Positions 1 to 6,853 of a DNA stretch of 64,000 nucleotides are shown piece by piece; the stretch's first letter is position 1, and every line of letters begins with the position of its first letter. Below the pieces are notes generated by a model that had not been told where the DNA came from, ran no database searches, and saw nothing but the letters and a program-made list of their open reading frames with translations. The position numbers and the translations under genes are program-made. The stretch comes from Mycolicibacter heraklionensis (GTDB lineage: Bacteria > Actinomycetota > Actinomycetes > Mycobacteriales > Mycobacteriaceae): NCBI RefSeq assembly GCF_001021505.1, contig NZ_LDPO01000012.1:1-64000 (forward strand), given 5' to 3'.

Positions 1-205
1 CGTCGCCCGAACAGCCCCAGCCGACTCAACGTCTAGATGAACACCCGAACCCCGAAACCCCGTTTCGTGACCCATGCAGCACCGACCCCTTCCTGGTCAG
101 GTGTTGCAGCGATCACTTGAGTCTGAGCCGTATTTGACCACCAAACCGCACACTCGACGAAGAGCCACGCCGCCCCGGATCACCAGGGCCTTCGGTGTTC
201 GCTGG

Positions 206-236
206 CATAATGAGATCAGCGTCACAAGGAGGCTCA
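206..236 (+). promoter_or_regulatory. -10 box and Shine-Dalgarno of the bkdABC operon
   Basis: A CATAAT hexamer lies at 206-211, about 27 bases before the first gene. A strong AAGGAGG ribosome site (around 227-233) stands 4-5 bases before the ATG at 238. No good -35 box is visible at the usual spacing. The rest of 1-205 has no gene-like reading frame that I believe. The ribosome site supports the chosen start; the -10 call is an inference. Confidence 0.45.
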
Positions 237-237
237 C

Positions 238-1332
238 ATGGGCCAGCTACCAGGCATTACCGGTCCCGAAGTCGCCCTGGAACCTGTGCAGCTGATCGCG
301 CCGGACGGGGCGCCCACCGCCGAGAACCGTTACGACCGCGACCTTCCCGAAGAGACTCTGAGCTGGCTCTACGAGCAGATGGTGCTCACCCGCGAGCTCG
401 ACACCGAACTGGTCAACCTGCAACGCCAGGGCGAGCTGGCGCTCTACGCATCGTGTCGCGGCCAGGAGGCAGCCCAAGTCGGCGCCGCCGCGTGCCTGCG
501 CAAAACCGACTGGCTGTTCCCGCAGTACCGCGAACTGGGAGTCTTCGTCACCCGGGGAATCCCGCCGTGGCACGTCGCGGCCGCGTGGCGGGGCACCTGG
601 AACGGCGGTCTGGAGTTCACCGCGAAATGCTGCGCGCCGATCTCGGTTCCGATCGGTACCCAGGCGCTGCACGCGGTGGGCGCGGCGATGGCCGCGCAAC
701 GCCTGGACGAAGACTCCGTCACCGTCGCCTTCGTCGGCGACGGCGCCACCAGTGAGGGCGACGTCCACGAGGCACTGAACTTCGCCGCGGTGTTCACCGC
801 CCCGTGCGTGTTCTACGTGCAGAACAACCAGTGGGCCATCTCGGTGCCGCTGAAAAAGCAGACCGCCGCTGTCTCACTGGCGCACAAGGCGATCGGTTAC
901 GGCATGCCGGGTATCCGGGTGGACGGCAACGATCCGCTGGCCTGTTACGCGGTGATGGCCGAGGCCGCCGAGCGGGCGCGGCATGGTGGCGGCCCGAGCC
1001 TGATCGAGGCCGTCACCTACCGGCTCGGCCCGCACACCACGTCCGATGATCCGACGCGTTACCGCAGCAGCGCCGAACTCGACCAGTGGGCAGCACTGGA
1101 CCCGATCCCGCGCTACCGCACCTACCTGCGCAATATCGGCGTGTGGACGCAGCGGCTGCAGGACCGGGTCGACGCTCGGGCCAAGCGCATGCGCACCGAG
1201 CTGCGAGAGGCCACCGTGGGGGCCGCCGATGCCGACATCGACGAGGTGTTCACCGCCGTCTACGCCGACATCACGCCGGAGCTGCAGCAGCAGCGCGCCG
1301 CGATCCGCGCCGAGTTGGCCAGGGAGCGTTGA
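238..1332 (+). CDS. bkdA: Branched-chain 2-oxoacid dehydrogenase E1 component, alpha subunit
   Basis: This is the thiamine-diphosphate-binding alpha subunit of the E1 component. It decarboxylates 2-oxoacids, probably those from leucine, isoleucine and valine, and reductively acylates the E2 lipoyl group in the cytoplasm. The 364-residue protein has the E1-alpha pattern, including the ThDP/Mg motif that starts GDGATSEGD and ends about 30 residues later in QNN, and an HTTSDDP segment near residue 265. The start is set by a near-perfect AAGGAGG site. The stop overlaps the bkdB start by one base (TGATG), so the genes are translationally coupled. Order and size match M. tuberculosis Rv2497c (annotated both pdhA and bkdA). 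The branched-chain assignment comes from the family, not from a visible specificity residue. Confidence 0.93.
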   Translation: MGQLPGITGPEVALEPVQLIAPDGAPTAENRYDRDLPEETLSWLYEQMVLTRELDTELVNLQRQGELALYASCRGQEAAQVGAAACLRKTDWLFPQYRELGVFVTRGIPPWHVAAAWRGTWNGGLEFTAKCCAPISVPIGTQALHAVGAAMAAQRLDEDSVTVAFVGDGATSEGDVHEALNFAAVFTAPCVFYVQNNQWAISVPLKKQTAAVSLAHKAIGYGMPGIRVDGNDPLACYAVMAEAAERARHGGGPSLIEAVTYRLGPHTTSDDPTRYRSSAELDQWAALDPIPRYRTYLRNIGVWTQRLQDRVDARAKRMRTELREATVGAADADIDEVFTAVYADITPELQQQRAAIRAELARER

Positions 1333-2381
1333 TGACTCAGATCCTCGAACCGCCCACCCGCTCGGCGACCCCGGCCCCGGCCACCGGAGCCGGCAAGCGC
1401 ACCGAAGAGCTGACCATGGTGCAGGCCCTTAACCGGGCCCTACGTGACGCGATGGAAGCCGAGCCCAAGGTCCTGGTGTTCGGCACCGACGTCGGCGTGC
1501 AGGGCGGGGTGTTCCGGGTGACCGAAGGCCTAGCCGAAACCTTCGGAGAGCAACGCTGTTTCGACACTCCGCTGGCTGAATCGGCGGTGATCGGCATCGC
1601 CATCGGACTGGCGATTCGGGGCTTCGTCCCGGTGCCGGAGATCCAGTTCGACGGGTTCAGCTACCCGGCACTGGACCAGGTGGTCAGCCACCTGGCCAAG
1701 TACCGGACCCGTACCCGCGGCGCGGTACCGATGCCGGTCACCGTGCGCATCCCGTCGTTCGGTGGGATCGGTGCGGCCGAACATCACTCGGAGTCCACCG
1801 AAACCTACTGGGCGCACACCGCCGGGCTGAAAGTGGTGGTGCCTGCTGACCCGTCGGATGCCTACTGGCTGCTGCGCCACGCGATCGCCGCCCCCGACCC
1901 GGTGATGTTCCTGGAGCCGAAGCGGCGGTACTGGGCCCGCGGACTCGTCGACACCGAACACCCGGCGCCGGGCATCGGATGCGCCGCCGTACGCCGGCCT
2001 GGTACCGACGTCACGGTGCTCACCTACGGCGGCGGGGTGGCCACTGCGCTGTCCGCGGCCGACATCGGCGAGCAACACCACGGCTGGAGCCTGGAGGTAG
2101 TCGACCTGCGCTCACTGGTCCCGCTCGACTTCGACACCGTCGCCGCGTCGGTGCGGCGCACCGGGCGATGCGTGGTCCTGCACGAAGGACCCCGCAACCT
2201 CGGCTACGGCGCCGAACTGGCCGCCCGCATCCAGGAGGACCTGTTCTACGAGCTGGAGGCACCGGTGTTGCGCGCCAGCGGATTCGACACCCCGTATCCA
2301 CCGGCCCGGCTGGAACGCCTGTGGCTGCCGGGCCCCGACCGGGTGCTGGACTGCGTTCAGCGCGTCCTGGAGCTGCCATGA
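1332..2381 (+). CDS. bkdB: Branched-chain 2-oxoacid dehydrogenase E1 component, beta subunit
   Basis: Beta subunit of the E1 heterotetramer, completing the ThDP active site together with BkdA. The 349-residue frame begins [11 protein letters not shown] and shows the transketolase pyrimidine-binding domain ([13 protein letters not shown], then [18 protein letters not shown], then [17 protein letters not shown]) and a C-terminal transketolase domain ([29 protein letters not shown]). The ATG at 1332 shares its A with the bkdA stop. A short Thr/Ala/Pro-rich N-terminal tail of about 28 residues precedes the domain. The stop overlaps the next start as ATGA. Homologue of Rv2496c. Confidence 0.93.
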   Translation: MTQILEPPTRSATPAPATGAGKRTEELTMVQALNRALRDAMEAEPKVLVFGTDVGVQGGVFRVTEGLAETFGEQRCFDTPLAESAVIGIAIGLAIRGFVPVPEIQFDGFSYPALDQVVSHLAKYRTRTRGAVPMPVTVRIPSFGGIGAAEHHSESTETYWAHTAGLKVVVPADPSDAYWLLRHAIAAPDPVMFLEPKRRYWARGLVDTEHPAPGIGCAAVRRPGTDVTVLTYGGGVATALSAADIGEQHHGWSLEVVDLRSLVPLDFDTVAASVRRTGRCVVLHEGPRNLGYGAELAARIQEDLFYELEAPVLRASGFDTPYPPARLERLWLPGPDRVLDCVQRVLELP

Positions 2382-3562
2382 GTACCGACACGGTCCAGAC
2401 TTTCGCCGTCCCCGACCTCGGCGAGGGGCTCGAAGAGGTGACGGTGACCAGCTGGAACGTGGCGGTCGGCGATCAGATCGAACTCAACCAGGCGCTGTGC
2501 TCGGTGGAGACGGCCAAAGCCGAAGTGGAGATCCCCAGCCCGTATGCCGGCCGGGTGGTCGAGCTGGGCGGCGCGGTGGGAGACGTGCTGGCGGTCGGGG
2601 CACCGCTGGTCCGCATCGACACGGGTGCGGGCGCGCGCCCCGATGCGCTCGCGGGGCGCGCGCCGGTGCTGGTCGGCTACGGCGCCGACGACACTTTCGA
2701 CACCAGCCGCCGCACTTGCACCTCCGTTCCCGGGCGGCCGAGGGCCAAGCCGGGTGCCCGCAAGCTCGCCGCTGAGCTGGGCGTCGACTTGAGCAGCGTG
2801 ACGCCCGGACCGAGCGGCGTGATCACCGCCGACGGCGTGCGGGCAGCCGCCGGCGAGCCGGCTCCCGGCGATGAACTTCGTCCGCCCACTCCGGTGCAGG
2901 CGGCCATGGCCGAGCGGATGGCATTGTCGCGCAGCAGGATTCCCGACGCGCACGCGCACGTGCAGGTGGACGGCAGCAACCTGCTGCGGCTGCGGGATCG
3001 GCTCGTCGAGTCGGGCGGTCCGACGATCACCCCTTTCGTGCTGATCCTGCGTCTGCTGGTGATCGCGCTGACCCGCTACCCGGTGTTGAACGCGAGCTGG
3101 GTCGAAACACCGGACGGCCCGCGCATCCGCACCCATCACGGGGTGCATCTGGGTTTCGGGGTGGCCGCGCCCCGCGGCCTGCTGGTTCCGGTGGTGTTCG
3201 ACGCGCACCGCAAGACCACCCGGGAGCTCGCCGATACCGTGGCCCGGCTGATCGCCGAGGCCCGGGCCGGCACGCTCAAACCGGCCGAGCTGCAGGGTTC
3301 GACGTTCACCGTCTCCAACTTCGGGGCGCTCGGCCTCGACGACGGGGTGCCGGTGATCAATTACCCGGAGGCGGCCATTCTGGGGATCGGTTCGCTGAAA
3401 CCGCGACCGGTGGCGGTGGACGACACTGTCCAGGTGCGTCCGCAACTGACCCTGACGTGCGCGTTCGACCATCGTGTCGCCGACGGTGCGCAGGTCGCCG
3501 AATTCCTGTGTGCGCTCCGCGATCTGATCGAGCAACCGGAAACCGCGCTGTTGGACCTCTAG
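2378..3562 (+). CDS. bkdC: Branched-chain 2-oxoacid dehydrogenase E2, dihydrolipoamide acyltransferase
   Basis: Core E2 subunit that carries the acyl group from E1 to CoA. The 394-residue protein has three parts: an N-terminal lipoyl domain (residues 1-80, with the lipoylated lysine expected in [11 protein letters not shown]), a peripheral subunit-binding segment (around 125-160, [20 protein letters not shown] followed by [11 protein letters not shown]), and a catalytic domain ending with [14 protein letters not shown], the HxxxDG active site of the chloramphenicol-acetyltransferase fold. The ATG overlaps the bkdB stop as ATGA. There is a single lipoyl domain, as in Rv2495c. No E3 gene is adjacent, so the complex presumably uses a lipoamide dehydrogenase encoded elsewhere. 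Confidence 0.93.
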   Translation: MSTDTVQTFAVPDLGEGLEEVTVTSWNVAVGDQIELNQALCSVETAKAEVEIPSPYAGRVVELGGAVGDVLAVGAPLVRIDTGAGARPDALAGRAPVLVGYGADDTFDTSRRTCTSVPGRPRAKPGARKLAAELGVDLSSVTPGPSGVITADGVRAAAGEPAPGDELRPPTPVQAAMAERMALSRSRIPDAHAHVQVDGSNLLRLRDRLVESGGPTITPFVLILRLLVIALTRYPVLNASWVETPDGPRIRTHHGVHLGFGVAAPRGLLVPVVFDAHRKTTRELADTVARLIAEARAGTLKPAELQGSTFTVSNFGALGLDDGVPVINYPEAAILGIGSLKPRPVAVDDTVQVRPQLTLTCAFDHRVADGAQVAEFLCALRDLIEQPETALLDL

Positions 3563-3572
3563 CAGGGCTGCG

Positions 3573-4331
3573 CTATCTGCGCTGCGCTGCGGCCAGCCGT
3601 GCGGCGAAGTCCGGTGACTCGACAGTGGCCGCCTGCGGACCCAGCTCGGTCCGCTTGGCGAACTCGTGTTGGTCGCCCTCGAGAGACCCGGGGCTGGCGG
3701 TGGCCCGCATCGTGGCCTTGGTGGCCAAGACCACCGGTCGAGGCGCCGACGCCGGCCCGGCGGCCAGCGTCAACGCCGCGGCGACGGGGTCGTCGTCGAT
3801 CTGCAGCGCCAAGCCGTGCCGCACCGCGGCGTCGGCGTCGAACCGCATGCCGAACAGCAGCGCGGCGCGGGCCACCTGAGGCCCCACCGCCCGGTGCAGC
3901 ATCCAGGTGGCGCCGCCGCCGGGATGCAGACCCAGCTGTTGGAACCGGGCATCGAACAGCGCCGCCGGACCGGCGATCCGCACGTCGGCGGCCAGGGCCA
4001 GGTTCAGGCCCGCACCCACCGCGGCACCGTTGACCGCGGCGATCGTGGGCAACGTGCACTGTGCGACCGCCATGAAACCGTCGTACAGCGCCAACAGCCC
4101 GTCCTCGGTGGCGACACCGAGCGCCGACAGGTCGGCACCGGCGCAGAACGCCCGGCCCGCGCCGGTGACCACCACCGCGTGCACACCGGGGTCGGATTCG
4201 GCCCGCTCCACGGCAGCCCGCAGCTGCGCCGACATGGCGCCGGTGACGGCGTTGCGCCGGTCCGGATCGTTGACGGTGATCAGCGCTACGCGGTCAGTGA
4301 CGTTGTATAAGACGAGATCGGGGCGTGTCAT
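3573..4331 (-). CDS. echA14: Crotonase/enoyl-CoA hydratase-fold protein (EchA14-like) without the two catalytic glutamates
   Basis: The 252-residue protein has the crotonase fold: [12 protein letters not shown] (residues 61-72) for CoA and oxyanion binding, then [19 protein letters not shown] and [20 protein letters not shown]. In classical hydratases two glutamates 20 residues apart (E144 and E164 in rat) add water. The aligned positions here are N110 and F130, also 20 apart. The protein therefore probably does not hydrate enoyl-CoA by the standard mechanism; it could be another crotonase-superfamily enzyme or a CoA-ligand binder. It converges on bkdC with a 10-base gap. A 29-codon membrane peptide gene lies 30 bases upstream on the same strand. 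The symbol rests on synteny with Rv2486 and is tentative. Confidence 0.8.
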   Translation of the reverse strand: MTRPDLVLYNVTDRVALITVNDPDRRNAVTGAMSAQLRAAVERAESDPGVHAVVVTGAGRAFCAGADLSALGVATEDGLLALYDGFMAVAQCTLPTIAAVNGAAVGAGLNLALAADVRIAGPAALFDARFQQLGLHPGGGATWMLHRAVGPQVARAALLFGMRFDADAAVRHGLALQIDDDPVAAALTLAAGPASAPRPVVLATKATMRATASPGSLEGDQHEFAKRTELGPQAATVESPDFAARLAAAQRR

Positions 4332-4361
4332 TGCTTCCGACGCTCTTGCGGCCGGGACCGG

Positions 4362-4451
4362 TCAGGCGATGAAGGCGACGACCACGGCGGTCACCGCTAC
4401 CAGCGCGATCATGAAGAGGGTGTAGTAGATGAGCGTCCGCTCGTGGCTCAT
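4362..4451 (-). CDS. 29-residue single-pass membrane peptide
   Basis: A short frame begins MSHERTLIYYTLFMIALV and continues as an unbroken hydrophobic stretch of Ala, Val, Phe and Ile to the stop. It has a short hydrophilic N-terminus (MSHERT) and one membrane span of about 22 residues. A purine-rich GAAAGGCAGG ribosome site lies 3-4 bases before the ATG. It sits 30 bases upstream of the crotonase gene on the same strand, so co-transcription is likely. Peptides of this shape usually act as small membrane regulators or subunits, but nothing visible says which. I do not recognise the family. Confidence 0.6.
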   Translation of the reverse strand: MSHERTLIYYTLFMIALVAVTAVVVAFIA

Positions 4452-4574
4452 TGGCCTGCCTTTCCCGATTTACCCGGTCTCTTTGTCGTTCCGCTACACA
4501 CTGTCATGCGATACGGACGGCCGGCGCTTTGCCACCGACTGACGCGCCCGACTGACGCGCCCTGACGCGCCAAC

Positions 4575-4651
4575 TGGCGCCCCCGGCAGGACTCGAACCT
4601 GCGACCACAAGATTAGAAGTCATGTGCTCTATCCACCTGAGCTACGGAGGC
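4575..4651 (-). tRNA. tRNA-Arg (anticodon TCT)
   Basis: Read on the minus strand, the acceptor arms GCCTCCG and CGGGGGC pair (one G-T). The T arm is GCAGG-TTCGAGT-CCTGC and the D arm begins TAGCTC. The anticodon loop is CTTCTAA, giving anticodon TCT for AGA codons. The anticodon stem has one T-T mismatch (CATGA against TCTTG). The CCA end is encoded (4575-4577). A mobile element begins 160 bases from its 5' end. Confidence 0.93.
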
Positions 4652-4811
4652 AATACAGGTCCAGTTTATCCGCTGGTAGAGGTGGATCCGCTCCGACCGA
4701 GCAAAGCCGCAGCGGCTGTTTCCGATTTACCCCGCAGCAGACTTACTCGTTCTGCCGACCGGGCTCCCGATCCGGACGATCGGCATCCGTCGCCGGATGC
4801 GAACACCTAAG
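4652..4811. other. Non-coding flank between tRNA-Arg and the TnpB element
   Basis: This 160-base stretch holds no convincing gene, hairpin or promoter. With the 230 non-coding bases inside the left end of the element, it makes a 400-base gap between tRNA-Arg and tnpB. It is presumably the original leader region shared by the tRNA and the downstream lipid operon, now separated from that operon by the insertion. Confidence 0.5.
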
Positions 4812-4825
4812 GCGTGTCGAACAAC
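4812..4825 (+). repeat. Left inverted repeat of the TnpB element
   Basis: GCGTGTCGAACAAC. The last 11 bases (4815-4825) are a perfect inverted match to 6530-6540, and the 14-base unit has one mismatch. The CGAACAAC part also recurs directly at 6515-6522, as the 5' arm of the right-end hairpin. Confidence 0.65.
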
Positions 4826-4930
4826 TGGCTGCGGTCGAGTCGCCGTAGGAGTAGGGCGATTTGGCTGAGGTAGAGGAAGCCTTCGTCATCCTGGCCGCTG
4901 AGGGTACGACGAACCGGTTGATGCGCGCGG

Positions 4931-4982
4931 GCGGTATCGGACGGATCGGAGTCATACCGCCGGCGGCGTGGTGTGCCGCCGG
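4931..4982 (+). repeat. Overlapping left-end hairpins of the TnpB element
   Basis: Two potential stem-loops share base 4960 and so exclude each other. GCGGTAT (4931-4937) pairs with ATACCGC (4954-4960). CCGGCGGC (4960-4967) pairs perfectly with GCCGCCGG (4975-4982) around a 7-base loop. Subterminal hairpins at the left end are expected for IS200/IS605-like elements. A frame through this DNA exists but I do not believe it is a gene. Confidence 0.45.
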
Positions 4983-5053
4983 GTCGATCACGCGGCCCGC
5001 TACGTTCCGCCATGTCAACGTCTTGTCGGGGGCCAATGCCATGCTCACTGTTG

Positions 5054-6853
5054 ATGAGCCGACATACGACGTTCAAGTTTTGCCTCGACCCCGCCGCCGA
5101 GCAGTCCGTGGTCTTGGCGCGGCATGCGGGTGCGGCCCGGTTCGGGTTCAACCAGTGCCTGCGGCTGGTCAAGTCCGCGCTAAGTGACCGGCGTGCCGAT
5201 CCTGGCATCAAGGTGCCGTGGACCGGTTTCGACTTGATCAACGCCTTCAACAGCTGGAAGAAGACCGAAGCCGCCGGGCGGGTGTTCGCCGGCGCTGCCA
5301 CCGGGATGACCGAGCTGATCGTCACGGGGCTGGCGTGGCGGGGCGAGGTGTGTCAGCAGGTGTTCGAGGAAGCCGCCGTCGACTGCGGCAAAGGGTTGCG
5401 GGCCTGGTCGGACTCTCGTGCTGGGAAACGCCGCGGCAAGCGTGTCGGGTTTCCCCGGTTCAAGAAAAAGACCGCGTCGACTCCGTCGTTTCGGCTGCGC
5501 AACAACCACCCCAAAGGCAAGACCGCGGCGATCCGCGTCGGAGACAACAACCGGCCGCGTTCGGTCACGCTGCCCGGTATCGGCCAGATCGCTGTGTACG
5601 ACGACACCCGCCGGCTGCGGCGCATGCTCGCTGCGGGCCGCGCAAAGATCCTGTTCGCTACCGTATCCCAGTACGCTGGCCGGTGGTGGGTCGCGTTGAA
5701 CGTCGAAGCCGCCGATTTGCACCCAGCGATGCAGCACCAGTCGCGCCTCGCAAGTGATGCCACTGGCTGGGTCGGGGTTGATCGGGGCCTGTCGGCGTTC
5801 GCAGTCGCCGCCACCGGCGACGGGGTCGAGGTCGTCCGCATCACCGACGCGCCCAAACCACTGGCCACCCGTATGGCCCGCCAGCGCCGGATAGCGAAAT
5901 CGTTGTCCCGCAAACAGAAAGGATCACATAACCGCCGCGACGCTGCCCGCAAGCTGGCCAGGCATCACCACCGCACTGCGAACATTCGCAAGCATTTCCT
6001 CCACCGGATCTCCAACCAGCTGATCAAGACCCACGACCGGCTCGTCATCGAAGATCTGAACACCGCGGGGATGCTGGCCAATCGCCGACTCGCCCGCGCT
6101 ATCGCTGACGCGAGCTGGGCTGAGTTCGCCCGCCAACTGCACTACAAACAGGCATGGCGATCCGGGCAGATCGCGGTCGCCGACCGCTGGTACCCGTCCA
6201 GCCAGCTGTGCTCGACATGCGGGGAACGTCGCCGCGATCTGAGTCTGGCTGATCGGGTGTTTAGCTGCCCAAACGGTCACCGTCTCGATCGTGACCTAAA
6301 TGCGGCAATCAACCTGGCGCGCTGGGGCCAATCCCACCACGACCATCCACGAACCCCGGACCCCAAGCAGGAGGCCGGGCCACCAACGCCCGCCGACAGG
6401 ACGGCTCTGGCCAGCACCCCACGAGTGCCGGTGAAACCAGCCTGGACGAAGCGGGAACCGACGTTCACACCGCACCAGCGGCATGAGCCAAGGAACGCCC
6501 GAGAAGGGCGGTGCCGAACAACCACCACAGTTGTTCGACATGCTTTAGCGTTGAATGGTGCTCGTGAAGACTGTGAAACAGAAGGGGCGCGTGGTGGCTG
6601 CGTCGGTGGGCCGGGCAGGCCAGGGCCGGAAGCCGCAGTCTGGAGCTCGGCGTGGGTGACCGCGTCGACGCCGCCGGCCTGCCCACCGAACTCGGTGCTC
6701 TCGACTACCTGTTGCACCGCGGGGAGGCCAATCCCCGTACCCGCTCGGGGATCATGGGTCTGGAGCTGCTCGACACCACCCCGGACTGGGACCGCTTCCG
6801 GAGCCTGTTCGAGAACGTCTCGCGGAAGGTGCTGCGGCTGCGCCAGAAGGTAG
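5054..6853 (+). CDS. tnpB: TnpB RNA-guided endonuclease, OrfB_IS605/OrfB_Zn_ribbon family, with an aberrant C-terminal tail
   Basis: Programmable DNA nuclease of IS200/IS605/IS607-type elements, ancestral to Cas12. The protein begins MSRHTTFKFCLDPAAEQ. The RuvC triad appears complete: D243 in GVDRGLSAFAVA, E333 in LVIEDLNTAGM, D412 in LDRDLNAAINLA. The zinc ribbon has CSTCG but its second knuckle reads CPNGH, not CxxC. The conserved core ends near residue 425. The frame then stays open for about 175 more residues, running 202 bases into the WS/DGAT gene. The reading frame one base back gives a tail that looks more natural (Gly/Thr/Ala/Glu-rich, reading SAGETSLDEAGTDVHTAPAA) and stops at 6486. 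A frameshift between about 6325 and 6380 is therefore likely. The nuclease core may still be active. Confidence 0.78.
   Translation: MSRHTTFKFCLDPAAEQSVVLARHAGAARFGFNQCLRLVKSALSDRRADPGIKVPWTGFDLINAFNSWKKTEAAGRVFAGAATGMTELIVTGLAWRGEVCQQVFEEAAVDCGKGLRAWSDSRAGKRRGKRVGFPRFKKKTASTPSFRLRNNHPKGKTAAIRVGDNNRPRSVTLPGIGQIAVYDDTRRLRRMLAAGRAKILFATVSQYAGRWWVALNVEAADLHPAMQHQSRLASDATGWVGVDRGLSAFAVAATGDGVEVVRITDAPKPLATRMARQRRIAKSLSRKQKGSHNRRDAARKLARHHHRTANIRKHFLHRISNQLIKTHDRLVIEDLNTAGMLANRRLARAIADASWAEFARQLHYKQAWRSGQIAVADRWYPSSQLCSTCGERRRDLSLADRVFSCPNGHRLDRDLNAAINLARWGQSHHDHPRTPDPKQEAGPPTPADRTALASTPRVPVKPAWTKREPTFTPHQRHEPRNAREGRCRTTTTVVRHALALNGAREDCETEGARGGCVGGPGRPGPEAAVWSSAWVTASTPPACPPNSVLSTTCCTAGRPIPVPARGSWVWSCSTPPRTGTASGACSRTSRGRCCGCARR
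6496..6543 (+). ncRNA. Candidate 3' end of the TnpB guide-RNA (omega RNA) scaffold
   Basis: Two adjacent stem-loops lie at the right end, after the tnpB core and on the same strand. CGCCC (6496-6500) pairs with GGGCG (6506-6510) over a GAGAA loop. CGAACAAC (6515-6522) pairs perfectly with GTTGTTCG (6530-6537) over 7 bases. In this family the guide RNA is made from the 3' part of tnpB plus the right end, and the guide is the flanking DNA, here starting near 6544. The 5' limit cannot be seen. This is an inference from position and structure. Confidence 0.4.
6530..6543 (-). repeat. Right inverted repeat of the TnpB element
   Basis: GTTGTTCGACATGC, the inverse of the left terminal repeat with one mismatch. 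Its GTTGTTCG part doubles as the 3' arm of the terminal hairpin (6515-6537). Confidence 0.65.

Larger units (their letters stand above)
4812..6543 (+). mobile_element. Solitary TnpB insertion element bounded by 14-bp inverted repeats
   Basis: A single tnpB gene lies between GCGTGTCGAACAAC (4812-4825) and the inverted copy GTTGTTCGACATGC (6530-6543), 13 of 14 bases matching. The element would be 1,732 bp. No TnpA transposase, serine recombinase or HUH, is present. There are 228 non-coding bases between the left repeat and tnpB, too few for one. Right-end hairpins lie after the tnpB core. It resembles the IS200/IS605/IS607-type tnpB-only elements, which need a transposase supplied in trans. It sits just upstream of the WS/DGAT gene. 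The exact termini are inferred from the repeat alone. Confidence 0.7.

Noticed and set aside
4861..5187. Plus-strand frame across the left end of the TnpB element
   Set aside because: It overlaps tnpB in another frame, has no recognisable domain, and covers the hairpins; read as element non-coding DNA.
6555..6659. 34-codon plus-strand frame from ATG 6555 overlapping the WS/DGAT start
   Set aside because: It has no ribosome site, straddles DNA just outside the TnpB element, and its composition is Lys/Arg/Gly-rich noise. Overlap with the next start may be chance.
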